From Scatosoma sp045655705 (GTDB taxonomy: Bacteria > Bacillota > Clostridia > Christensenellales > Borkfalkiaceae): a DNA stretch of 19,538 nt. Position numbers and translations under genes: made by a program. Below the pieces are notes generated by a model. It worked only from the letters and a program-made list of their open reading frames with translations, did not search any database and was not told where the DNA came from. Below, in pieces: positions 1 to 6,735 of this stretch. The stretch's first letter is position 1. Each line of letters opens with the position of its first letter. The stretch lies in the NCBI GenBank assembly GCA_045655705.1, contig JAZOPU010000047.1, forward strand, positions 1 through 19,538. Direction: 5' to 3'.

Positions 1-148
1 TGCAACCGTTTGTCAACAATACGTTCGCCCTGATATTGTAGATATTTGGATGGGCGATAGTCCTGAAAGATTGGTTGGTAGAGTTTACACCCACTTCCCC
101 GACGACTTTATGAAAGAGCAAATGGATAAAGTTGAGTTTAATCTTTAA
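1..148 (+). CDS. Tyrosine recombinase (integrase), C-terminal fragment
   Basis: Only the last 48 codons are inside the window; the reading frame begins at base 2 and stops with TAA at 146-148. The segment contains WMGDSPERLVGRVYTHF, which aligns with the end of the catalytic domain of phage-type integrases: the region usually holding a G-H motif, a helix, then the nucleophilic Tyr in a YTHF context. The fragment ends KVEFNL, a typical short tail. Members catalyse site-specific recombination between attP and attB. A terminator follows at once, and the 3' end of a tRNA-Leu gene pointing at this gene lies 206 bases on, the usual layout at the edge of an integrated phage or conjugative element. 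The active-site Arg and Lys residues are outside the window, so activity cannot be judged. The usual His of the G-H pair reads Asp here. Confidence 0.62.
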   Translation, partial: ATVCQQYVRPDIVDIWMGDSPERLVGRVYTHFPDDFMKEQMDKVEFNL

Positions 149-161
149 TATAAAAATGAAG

Positions 162-192
162 AATCCGTCCTCAAACGAGAACGGATTTTTTA
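162..192 (+). terminator. Rho-independent terminator after the integrase
   Basis: AATCCGT (162-168) pairs with ACGGATT (181-187), and an inner CTC/GAG can extend the stem. A T run follows (186-191). It starts 13 bases after the integrase stop and fits an end to rightward transcription leaving that gene. Confidence 0.75.
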
Positions 193-225
193 CTTTCAAA
201 TATCTTATTGTGAAATAGACAATTT

Positions 226-248
226 AAGTCCCCAAAAAAGTCCCCAAA
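226..248. repeat. Tandem 11-bp direct repeats, candidate integrase arm sites
   Basis: AAGTCCCCAAA occurs twice, at 226-236 and 238-248, one 12-base period apart, between the integrase and the 3' end of tRNA-Leu. Short direct repeats in this position are typical of arm-type sites bound by the N-terminal domain of tyrosine recombinases. The repeat is seen directly; the binding role is inferred from position only. Confidence 0.5.
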
Positions 249-308
249 GTAGGGCAAAATCGCGTGTTTTTGACAAAATTAACCGCATAAACATATCAAA
301 TATGCAAG

Positions 309-349
309 AAAAAAAAGGATATTTATGTATTATTTTCGCATAAATATCC
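309..349 (-). terminator. Rho-independent terminator of tRNA-Leu
   Basis: GGATATTTATG (317-327) and CATAAATATCC (339-349) form an 11-bp perfect stem with an 11-base loop. On the minus strand it is followed by eight T residues (complement of 309-316). It begins 5 bases past the CCA of the leftward tRNA-Leu and is the only clear terminator seen for the whole leftward gene run. Confidence 0.82.
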
Positions 350-354
350 GATTT

Positions 355-437
355 TGGTGCGGACGACAGGACTTGAACCTGCATGGTCGCCCACAGGAAC
401 CTGAAACCTGCGCGTCTGCCAATTTCGCCACGTCCGC
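355..437 (-). tRNA. tRNA-Leu (anticodon CAG)
   Basis: An 83-base class II tRNA on the minus strand. The acceptor stem is GCGGACG (437-431) paired with CGTCCGC (365-359), then discriminator A (358) and an encoded CCA (357-355). The T arm carries GGTTCAAGTCC. The anticodon loop reads TTCAGGT with CAG at 403-401, so it decodes CUG, and a long variable arm follows, as expected for leucine. The base pair closing the anticodon stem (406 with 398) is T:T rather than the usual T:A. The gene begins immediately after the stop codon of the peptidase E gene, so it is probably cut out of a shared transcript. It may also be the integration target of the element on its left. Confidence 0.95.
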
Positions 438-1142
438 TTATTCAATTACCTTTATCGCCGTTTTCACGACTTCGTTTGCTTGTCGCTTAATCTCCCACGC
501 GACCCCGCCGCTCGTGATACTTCCCACGATTTCACCGTTCTCAATCACTATCGCAGCGTTGTCTTCGATCCCGTAAGCACGGTCATAATTATAGCATACT
601 ATTTTATCGAAGTCAAGCATTCTTGCGCCATAATGCGGAGAAATTACGCCTTTTATCAAGCCTAATCCTTTGAACATTGCATACTTTTCGTCTTCGCCAA
701 GCACGCTCGCGGAATCGGTATAAATATCCGAAAACCAACAAATCGCGCCCGCGGACAAGCCCGCAATAATCACGCCGCGCTCGTAAGCGTTTAAAATAAG
801 CTCCAAAAGCCCCGTTTTTTTCCACTGCTCGATCATAAAAACGGTATCGCCCCCGCCCACGTAGATTAAATCGGCTTTGTCAAACTTCGCGCGCATTTTC
901 TCCATATCTACGTCTTTAAAAACGCACAATGCAACGTCCGTTTTGATATCGAAAACGCCCGTATACACCTTATGGAAAGTGTTATAATAGGGCATAAAAT
1001 CGTGACTTGCGGTGGGAATAAACAGCGCGTTTGCGCGACGCTCCCCCGCGCGGGCTTTTGCAAGCCCCGCGAGATATTCGTCAATTTGCATCGTCGTGCG
1101 TTCGCGAAGTTCTCCCCCGCCAATCGCGATAATTCGTTTCAT
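438..1142 (-). CDS. pepE: Peptidase E-like serine hydrolase (S51 / class I GATase-like fold)
   Basis: 234 residues, close to the usual size of this family. It opens with MKRIIAIGGGEL, a Rossmann-like first strand with glycine turn, and has YVGGGDT near residues 94-100. The nucleophile elbow is GLSAGAICWF with Ser130, and a candidate catalytic His170 lies in SPHYGAR. Characterised PepE enzymes are cytoplasmic dipeptidases that release N-terminal Asp; Bacillota members annotated this way are often untested, so substrate is uncertain. The start ATG has AAGGAAGCAGGT upstream and lies 10 bases after rpiB. The stop codon (438-440) directly abuts the first base of tRNA-Leu with no spacer, so protein gene and tRNA are probably co-transcribed. 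Confidence 0.85.
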   Translation of the reverse strand: MKRIIAIGGGELRERTTMQIDEYLAGLAKARAGERRANALFIPTASHDFMPYYNTFHKVYTGVFDIKTDVALCVFKDVDMEKMRAKFDKADLIYVGGGDTVFMIEQWKKTGLLELILNAYERGVIIAGLSAGAICWFSDIYTDSASVLGEDEKYAMFKGLGLIKGVISPHYGARMLDFDKIVCYNYDRAYGIEDNAAIVIENGEIVGSITSGGVAWEIKRQANEVVKTAIKVIE

Positions 1143-1152
1143 ACCTGCTTCC

Positions 1153-1605
1153 TTATTTTGAATATTTTTCTTCTAAAGCCTTGATTTTTGCCACACGGCG
1201 TTCGTGACGCTCTCCGCCTTCAAACTCGGTGTTTAAAAACAAAGACACGATTTCTTGCATCATACCCTCGCCCAACACCTTTTCGCCAAAGGCGATCATA
1301 TTCGCGTCGTTATGCAAACGCGTGTATTTCGCGCAATACGTGTCGTGACAATGCGCACAGCGAATGCCGGGCACTTTGTTTGCAACGATAGAAACGCCGA
1401 TACCAGACGAGCAAACGAGAATACCGCGTTCACATTCACCGCTCGCCACCGCTTCCGCGGCAGCCGCCGCAAAGTCGGGATAGTCGCAAGAATCCGTCGT
1501 GTTCGTACCAAAATCCACTACCGTGTGTCCGAGTTTTTCCACGTATGCGATCATCGCTTTTTTTAAATTTAAGCCACCATGGTCGCAAGCAACTGCAATT
1601 TTCAT
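1153..1605 (-). CDS. rpiB: Ribose-5-phosphate isomerase B
   Basis: 150 residues, the standard RpiB length. Asp8-His9 in ACDHGG form the phosphosugar-binding start, Cys65 in CSSGIG is the catalytic base region, and His98 in RLHNDAN matches the ring-opening histidine. The enzyme interconverts ribose 5-phosphate and ribulose 5-phosphate in the pentose phosphate pathway; some relatives act on allose or galactose 6-phosphates, but the plain CSSGIG motif favours RpiB. The start codon lies inside the end of the ywlE-like gene (4-base ATGA overlap), which indicates translational coupling, and AAGGAG precedes it. In Bacillus the homologue ywlF also follows ywlE. Confidence 0.94.
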   Translation of the reverse strand: MKIAVACDHGGLNLKKAMIAYVEKLGHTVVDFGTNTTDSCDYPDFAAAAAEAVASGECERGILVCSSGIGVSIVANKVPGIRCAHCHDTYCAKYTRLHNDANMIAFGEKVLGEGMMQEIVSLFLNTEFEGGERHERRVAKIKALEEKYSK

Positions 1606-2171
1606 AATATTTTCTCCTTTTTGCGGGTTTTTCCACCCGTTTTTTTCGTTGTTTTGGGTTTTTCGCGATATTTTTCGCGTACGTTTTCAGGCAGGATTTT
1701 GTCGATAATCGCAGGCATACCCCCCTTGATTAGTTCAAATACGTAGTGATAACAATCCATATCCCTGCCATAGGGGTCAAGCACTTCGTAGCCTGCAAGC
1801 TCTAAAAACGAATACACGTTGTTTTCTATCTCTTCTTCCCCCGCTTCGCGCAAGGCTTTCCAACGCATTTCCATAACCAAATCCCGCTGTCTATCCGTCA
1901 TACAAACAATCGCGAGCGAGCTTTTTAGCATTGTTTTCGTGAGTTTTTTCGCTTGAAAGTTAAGTAGCTCAATCCCTTTATCCATAAGGGTTTGCGCGGT
2001 TTTTTCGTTCATCAAATCTTTAGGCTTTGCCTGCAAGCCTGCCGACGATACTTGCACTTTTGTCAGTCCCTTTTCTTTGAGCACCGCTTTTAGCACCGCT
2101 TCCGCCATGGGAGATCGGCAGGTGTTACCCGTGCATACGAATATGATTTTTTTCTTTAAAGTTGTATTCAC
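1602..2171 (-). CDS. ywlE: Low-molecular-weight phosphatase, probable protein-arginine phosphatase (YwlE-like)
   Basis: 189 residues from a GTG start. The P-loop CTGNTCRS gives Cys13 as nucleophile and Arg19 as phosphate binder, and Asp132 in DPYG is the general acid. Position 17 is Thr; in YwlE this Thr is the residue linked to phospho-arginine preference, whereas tyrosine phosphatases of this fold usually carry a bulkier aliphatic residue. YwlE removes the arginine phosphate mark placed by McsB, which targets proteins to ClpCP. That role is inferred from the motif and from the ywlC-ywlE-rpiB order shared with Bacillus. The last ~22 residues form a Lys/Arg-rich tail beyond the normal fold, which is unusual. 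Its stop overlaps the rpiB start by 4 bases. Confidence 0.85.
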   Translation of the reverse strand: MNTTLKKKIIFVCTGNTCRSPMAEAVLKAVLKEKGLTKVQVSSAGLQAKPKDLMNEKTAQTLMDKGIELLNFQAKKLTKTMLKSSLAIVCMTDRQRDLVMEMRWKALREAGEEEIENNVYSFLELAGYEVLDPYGRDMDCYHYVFELIKGGMPAIIDKILPENVREKYREKPKTTKKTGGKTRKKEKIL

Positions 2172-2197
2172 CGCATACCTGCCTTGCTATTTTACCG

Positions 2198-3217
2198 TCA
2201 ATGCGCAATATCTTCGGACGCGCAAGCCTTTTCCAAACGATTTAAAACGCCTTCCATAATCCCGTCCGTTTGCTCGGGTTTAATCACGATAAGCTCTTCG
2301 CAAATGCTTTCCGCTTCGCGCAAGCGCGCATATAAGTTCATTGCCATTTCCGCCTGATTTTTCCCAAGGTTCAGGCACTTATCTCCTAAATTTTGAAAAT
2401 CTTTCATTCGTTTGTCTTCGCAAAGCAGTGCAATCCCTTTTGTTTCAAGGCTTTGCGCTATATAAGCGAAAATTTGCGTTTTTGGCGTTTTTGCATCAAA
2501 AAGCGTGGTTTTGCAACGGGGAGAATAATGCTTATATAAAACGCCCGGACTTTTGACTTTTTCCCCTTTTTTAATCTTAGCATCAAAACCGATACATTCG
2601 CCCACGACGCTTTCAATCATTTCTTTGGTAACAAGCCCCGGGCGCAAAATGGCGGGCACTTCGCCCGTGCAATCGCACACCGTGCTTTCAATTCCGCCTA
2701 CACATTCTCCGCCGTCCAAGATCAAGGGGATTTTGCCTTGAAAATCGTCGAACACGTGCAACGCGGAAGTGGGAGAAACGTGACGGGAAATATTCGCGCT
2801 CGGCGCAACGATAGGAATACCCACTTGTTTTAAAAACGCCTGTGCGCCCGCGTGAGAAGGCACACGCACCGCCAAGGTATCCAGCCCGCACGAAACGCGG
2901 GGGCTTACCTTGCCTTTGGACGGATATACGAGCGTGAGCGGTCCTGGCAAAAACGCTTCGCGGAGTTTTTTGGCATAGGGCGGATCGTAGTCGATAATTT
3001 TCGATAAATCGTAGTCCTTATGCACGTGGGCGATAAGCGGATTGTCGCTCGGTCTGCCCTTTACCTTGAATATCCGCTCGACTGCCAGATCGTCGAATGC
3101 GTTCCCGCCCAAGCCGTAGACAGTTTCCGTGGGGATTGCCACCACTTCGCCAGCAAATATCAAATTTTTCGCTTGCTCCAAGCTTTCTTTATTGATTTCT
3201 TTAATAATCGTTTGCAT
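2198..3217 (-). CDS. ywlC: L-threonylcarbamoyladenylate synthase (Sua5/YwlC type)
   Basis: 339 residues in two parts. The N-terminal YrdC-like domain (about 5-205) shows PTETVYGLG (29-37), KGRPSDNPL (53-61) and APSAN (138-142), which form the ATP and threonine pocket. A Sua5 linker and domain follow, with SPGVLYKHYSP at 223-233. The enzyme makes threonylcarbamoyl-AMP from threonine, bicarbonate and ATP for the t6A37 modification of ANN-decoding tRNAs; TsaD, TsaB and TsaE complete the pathway and are not in this window. It starts one base after the dnaB stop, so the two are co-transcribed, and the ywlE-like gene follows after 26 bases. Confidence 0.95.
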   Translation of the reverse strand: MQTIIKEINKESLEQAKNLIFAGEVVAIPTETVYGLGGNAFDDLAVERIFKVKGRPSDNPLIAHVHKDYDLSKIIDYDPPYAKKLREAFLPGPLTLVYPSKGKVSPRVSCGLDTLAVRVPSHAGAQAFLKQVGIPIVAPSANISRHVSPTSALHVFDDFQGKIPLILDGGECVGGIESTVCDCTGEVPAILRPGLVTKEMIESVVGECIGFDAKIKKGEKVKSPGVLYKHYSPRCKTTLFDAKTPKTQIFAYIAQSLETKGIALLCEDKRMKDFQNLGDKCLNLGKNQAEMAMNLYARLREAESICEELIVIKPEQTDGIMEGVLNRLEKACASEDIAH

Positions 3218-3218
3218 A

Positions 3219-4736
3219 TCAATCGAAAGGCAGTTCGTCGTCGCCCATATTTTTCAGCTCGCCCTTTCTTGCGGGGGGCATAGGCGGTTCTTCCGCGTAG
3301 GAATTATCGTCCTCATATTCGTAGTCTTGTTCTTCCTGATAATCGGGTGTGGATCTTCCGTATTCGGGCGGTTCTTCATCGCGGTTTTGCTCGTCCACGT
3401 CCACGAACTTGGTACATTCGCCGATAAATTTGAGCGATACTCTGCCCTGTTCGCCCCCTCTATGCTTGGCAAGGATAAGTTCCGCCGCGCCCTTGACGAT
3501 TTTACCGCTTTCGATCTCTTCCGTCGTGGCGATTGCTTCGGGTCGGGAAATGAACATTACGATATCCGCGTCTTGCTCGATTGCGCCCGATTCACGAAGG
3601 TCGGAAAGCTGGGGTTCTTTGGACTGGATACGGCGAAGCTGGGAAAGTGCGATAACGGGTACTTCCAACTCTTTCGCCATAATCTTTAAATCACGCGTGA
3701 TGGACGCGATTTCCTGTTGTCTATTCTCCGCGCCTGCCATTTTGGAATCTCCGCTCGACATAAGCTGGATATAGTCGATCATAATCAAATCCACACCGCC
3801 TGCCGTGGTTTTCAGTCTTCTGCATTTAGACAAAATTTCCGCTGGCGTTACGCGCGAAGAATCGTCGATAAAGATATTACTTTTTTTCAGTTGATCGCTT
3901 GCAAGCATAAGCTTTTTCCATTCTTTTTGCGAAAGTGCACCGTCAAGTGCCCGTTGCATACTCACGTTTGCATACGAGCAAATAAGTCTTTGCACAATTT
4001 CGTGGCGGGGCATTTCCAGCGAAAATACCGCGCACGTTTTACCCGCGCGGAGCGCGGCGTGTTCGACAAGGTTCATAGCCAGCGACGTTTTACCCATACC
4101 CGGGCGCGCCGCAAGCACGATCAGTGCGCCCGATTGCAAGCCGTGCGTCATTCTATCTAATCTCTTATAGCCCGTGGGAATACCGCGGAAGGACTCGGGG
4201 TCGGATTGCAATTTTTCAAACTTTTCTAAAACTTGTCCGATTATATCCCCTTCGTTCATGCCAAGAAGCGACGATCTTTCCGTTTGTTTGGAAATGTCGT
4301 ATACCGTCTTTTCCGCGAATGCGAGCGCGTCTTTTCCGTCTGCACCGCTCATAGAGTTTTCTATGATCTTACGCGAAGCTCTTATCAAGCGACGGTTGGT
4401 CGAATCCCGTTCGACGATATCGTAGTAAGAACGGTAGTTCGCCGCGCTGGGTGTGATTTGCGTAAGCTCGGTCAAATACACGATCCCGCCCGCTTTATCC
4501 AAATTACCTTCGCTATCGAGTAGATCGGAAACGGTTACAAGGTCAATAGGCTTGCGCGAAGAAAACACTTTTTGCATAGCCTGCAAAATGTATTTATGAT
4601 TTTCTTGATAGAAATCTTCTTCGGACAGCTTTTCAATCAAATCCGAAGCAACTTCGTTGTCGATTAAAAAACAACCGAGCAACGCCATTTCCGCGTCGCG
4701 GTTATAGGGCATTGTGTTCATTGTGGGAGTTGACAT
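3219..4736 (-). CDS. dnaB: Replicative DNA helicase DnaB (DnaC in Bacillus naming)
   Basis: 505 residues. The N-terminal helical domain (about 10-105, from NRDAEMALLGCFL) mediates hexamer and primase contacts. The RecA-like motor has Walker A ARPGMGKTS (210-218), Walker B DLIMIDYIQLM (316-326) and the conserved RESGAIEQDAD block (381-391). The hexameric ATPase unwinds DNA at the fork and is loaded by DnaD/DnaB/DnaI-type proteins in Bacillota. The core ends near residue 448. A tail of about 57 residues follows, very rich in Asp, Glu, Tyr and Pro, and finishes in GDDELPFD, which resembles the acidic tip of single-strand binding proteins. AAGGAG precedes the ATG. The upstream gap consists of palindromic repeats. 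Confidence 0.97.
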   Translation of the reverse strand: MSTPTMNTMPYNRDAEMALLGCFLIDNEVASDLIEKLSEEDFYQENHKYILQAMQKVFSSRKPIDLVTVSDLLDSEGNLDKAGGIVYLTELTQITPSAANYRSYYDIVERDSTNRRLIRASRKIIENSMSGADGKDALAFAEKTVYDISKQTERSSLLGMNEGDIIGQVLEKFEKLQSDPESFRGIPTGYKRLDRMTHGLQSGALIVLAARPGMGKTSLAMNLVEHAALRAGKTCAVFSLEMPRHEIVQRLICSYANVSMQRALDGALSQKEWKKLMLASDQLKKSNIFIDDSSRVTPAEILSKCRRLKTTAGGVDLIMIDYIQLMSSGDSKMAGAENRQQEIASITRDLKIMAKELEVPVIALSQLRRIQSKEPQLSDLRESGAIEQDADIVMFISRPEAIATTEEIESGKIVKGAAELILAKHRGGEQGRVSLKFIGECTKFVDVDEQNRDEEPPEYGRSTPDYQEEQDYEYEDDNSYAEEPPMPPARKGELKNMGDDELPFD

Positions 4737-4754
4737 AGGGTTCTCCTTTTAGAA

Positions 4755-4865
4755 AGTGAAGTTTGCGCAAAGCGCAAGTGAAGTTACTACGTAGTGAAGT
4801 ACGCTCTACGCGCAAGTGAAGTTTTTTCGCTTTGCGAAAAAGTTATCGAATATTTCTACTTCACC
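4755..4865. repeat. Modular palindromic repeat block (AGTGAAGT family), copy 1
   Basis: Four direct copies of AGTGAAGT (4755-4762, 4777-4784, 4793-4800, 4815-4822) are separated by spacers that are mostly palindromes: TTGCGC/GCGCAA (4763-4777), ACTACGTAGT (4786-4795) and TTTTTCGC-TTT-GCGAAAAA (4823-4841). A near-inverted copy, ACTTCACC (4858-4865), closes the block next to the pepF stop. It fills nearly the whole gap between pepF and dnaB. There is no T run after the hairpins on the transcribed strand, so these are not standard terminators. Confidence 0.8.
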
Positions 4866-6644
4866 TTAATAATATTTTTTCAGTTCGTTTAAAGTGTCTT
4901 CAAATTCTTGCATGGCGATTTCAAACGGGGCGGAAGTCGTTAAATCTACGCCCGCTTTTTTGAGTATGGTTACGGGGTCTGTTTCACAGCCCGACGACAA
5001 AAATCGGAAATAATCTTCTACGGCTTTGTCTCCCTCTTTTAATATCCGCGAAACGATGGAGATTGCCGAAATAATGCCCGTCGCGTATTTATACACGTAG
5101 AACGCGCTATAAAAATGCGGTATGCGCGCCCATTCGTAGGCAATCTCTTTATCGTGGATTAAGCTATCGCCATAATATTTTTTGTTCAGCTCGTAGTATA
5201 TCTCGTTTAAGCTATCCTTGGTCAGCGCTTCGCCCGCTTCTACTTTCGCGTGCGCCGTGTGTTCAAACTCCGCAAACTGCGTTTGACGGAAAAGCGTTGC
5301 CCGCAACGTATCCAAATAATAATTCAATAGATATTTCTTTACGGTATCGTCCGTTGCGGTTTTATACAAATGCTTTAACAGCAATACTTCGTTCACCGTG
5401 CTCGCGATCTCCGCAAGGAAAATCGTGTAGTCCGCTTTGCTATACGGTTGCGCCGCGGTCGATTTATACGTGTGGAGCGCATGCCCCATTTCGTGCGCGA
5501 TCGTGAACATATCGTTGGTTGTTTCTTGATAGTTCAAAAGCACGAACGGGTGCGGTCCGTCGTACGTGCCCGTCGAATACGCACCGCTACGCTTGCCTTC
5601 GTTTTCACAAACGTCGATCCAGCCTTCGTCTTTGGCTTTTTTGAGCAAAGCTTGATACTCTTTTCCAAGCGGGGCAAGACCTTCGATTACTTTCTCATAC
5701 GCCTTTTCAAACGGCAAGCCTATCTCCGCGTTTTCCACAAGCGGCATATAGATATCGTACATATGCTGTTCGTCAACGCCCAAGATTTGCTTGCGCAAAG
5801 CGATATATTCGTGCATGGTCGGCAGGGCGTTATGCGTGGCTTTAATCAGGTTTTCATACACCTTTTTATCCACGTCTTCCCCAGCAAGCGCCATTTCCAA
5901 ACAACTATCATACTTTCTTACCGTTTTATACAGTACGTTCTTCTTCACGTTACTATAATACGTTTGCGCAATCGCGTCAATCAGTTTAATATACGAGCCG
6001 TAATATTTTTCAAACCATTCCTTACGTTCTTCCTTATTACCGCTCCGAAGTGCCACACCGTATAAGCCGTGGCTCATTTGCACTTCTTCGCCTTTTAATT
6101 TTGCCGTCGGCAAATTCAAGTTTGCGTTATCCAGCATGGAAAATACGCTTTGGAAATCGCCCAACACGTCGGAAGCGAGCGCAAGTAATTTTTCTTCCTT
6201 TTCCGAAAGCACGTGCGCTTTATCGCGCGCGATTCTTTGTAAGCGGTAGTCGTAGTCCGCAAAGTCGGGATCTTCAATAAACGCGTTTAACGTGTCGTTG
6301 CTTAACGCGGTGAGCTCCGGCTCGACGAACGAAAACTGCGCAAAAAGCTTGGGATAAAGCGTGCTTACCCGCGAAAGCGCTTCCGTTGCTTTACCGTCGC
6401 GCATATCTTCGTGCTGGTGCATTTGCGCGTATAAATACAGTTTCTCTACCCTGCGGGAAATTTCGTCGATAAAACGCAAGCAGGAAAGCAACGTCTTCTT
6501 ATCCGAAAGCTTGCCTTTATACACGCTCCAATCGAACGCGTTATATTTTTCTACTTGTTTATATTCTTCTTCCCATTCTTTGTCGCTGGAAAATATATCT
6601 TCCCGTTTCCAACGAAGATTTTGGGGAATTTCGGATCTGGTCAT
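4866..6644 (-). CDS. pepF: Oligoendopeptidase F (M3B metallopeptidase)
   Basis: 592 residues, normal for PepF. The zinc motif HEMGH (His384, Glu385, His388) and third ligand Glu412 in AEIASTVNE are intact, inside the M3 catalytic domain that covers the C-terminal two thirds; the N-terminal ~110 residues form the family's helical lid. It is a cytoplasmic endopeptidase that cuts short peptides, typically about 7-17 residues. I placed the start at 6644 (MTRSEIPQ) because AAGGAG lies just upstream. The frame stays open for 68 more codons, but that part runs through the palindromic repeat and into the neighbouring gene. Repeat blocks flank it on both sides. Confidence 0.95.
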   Translation of the reverse strand: MTRSEIPQNLRWKREDIFSSDKEWEEEYKQVEKYNAFDWSVYKGKLSDKKTLLSCLRFIDEISRRVEKLYLYAQMHQHEDMRDGKATEALSRVSTLYPKLFAQFSFVEPELTALSNDTLNAFIEDPDFADYDYRLQRIARDKAHVLSEKEEKLLALASDVLGDFQSVFSMLDNANLNLPTAKLKGEEVQMSHGLYGVALRSGNKEERKEWFEKYYGSYIKLIDAIAQTYYSNVKKNVLYKTVRKYDSCLEMALAGEDVDKKVYENLIKATHNALPTMHEYIALRKQILGVDEQHMYDIYMPLVENAEIGLPFEKAYEKVIEGLAPLGKEYQALLKKAKDEGWIDVCENEGKRSGAYSTGTYDGPHPFVLLNYQETTNDMFTIAHEMGHALHTYKSTAAQPYSKADYTIFLAEIASTVNEVLLLKHLYKTATDDTVKKYLLNYYLDTLRATLFRQTQFAEFEHTAHAKVEAGEALTKDSLNEIYYELNKKYYGDSLIHDKEIAYEWARIPHFYSAFYVYKYATGIISAISIVSRILKEGDKAVEDYFRFLSSGCETDPVTILKKAGVDLTTSAPFEIAMQEFEDTLNELKKYY

Positions 6645-6662
6645 AGAGAACTCCTTATATTG

Positions 6663-6735
6663 AGTGAAGTATGCCCCTTTGGGGCAAGTTATGGAATTGT
6701 TCCACAACTTTTTCGCAAAGCGAAAAAATTTCACT
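6663..6735. repeat. Modular palindromic repeat block (AGTGAAGT family), copy 2
   Basis: AGTGAAGT (6663-6670) is followed by three hairpins: TGCCCC-TTT-GGGGCA (6672-6686), TGGAA-TTG-TTCCA, and TTTTTCGC-AAA-GCGAAAAA (6709-6727). It closes with TTTCACT (6729-6735), an imperfect inverted copy of the octamer, right against the stop codon of the UPF0210 gene. The third hairpin is the exact reverse complement of the 19-base hairpin at 4823-4841, so the two blocks share modules in opposite orientation. Confidence 0.75.

Noticed and set aside
4755..4865. CRISPR array
   Set aside because: The repeat core is only 8 bases, spacers are short palindromes of uneven length, and no cas gene is near.
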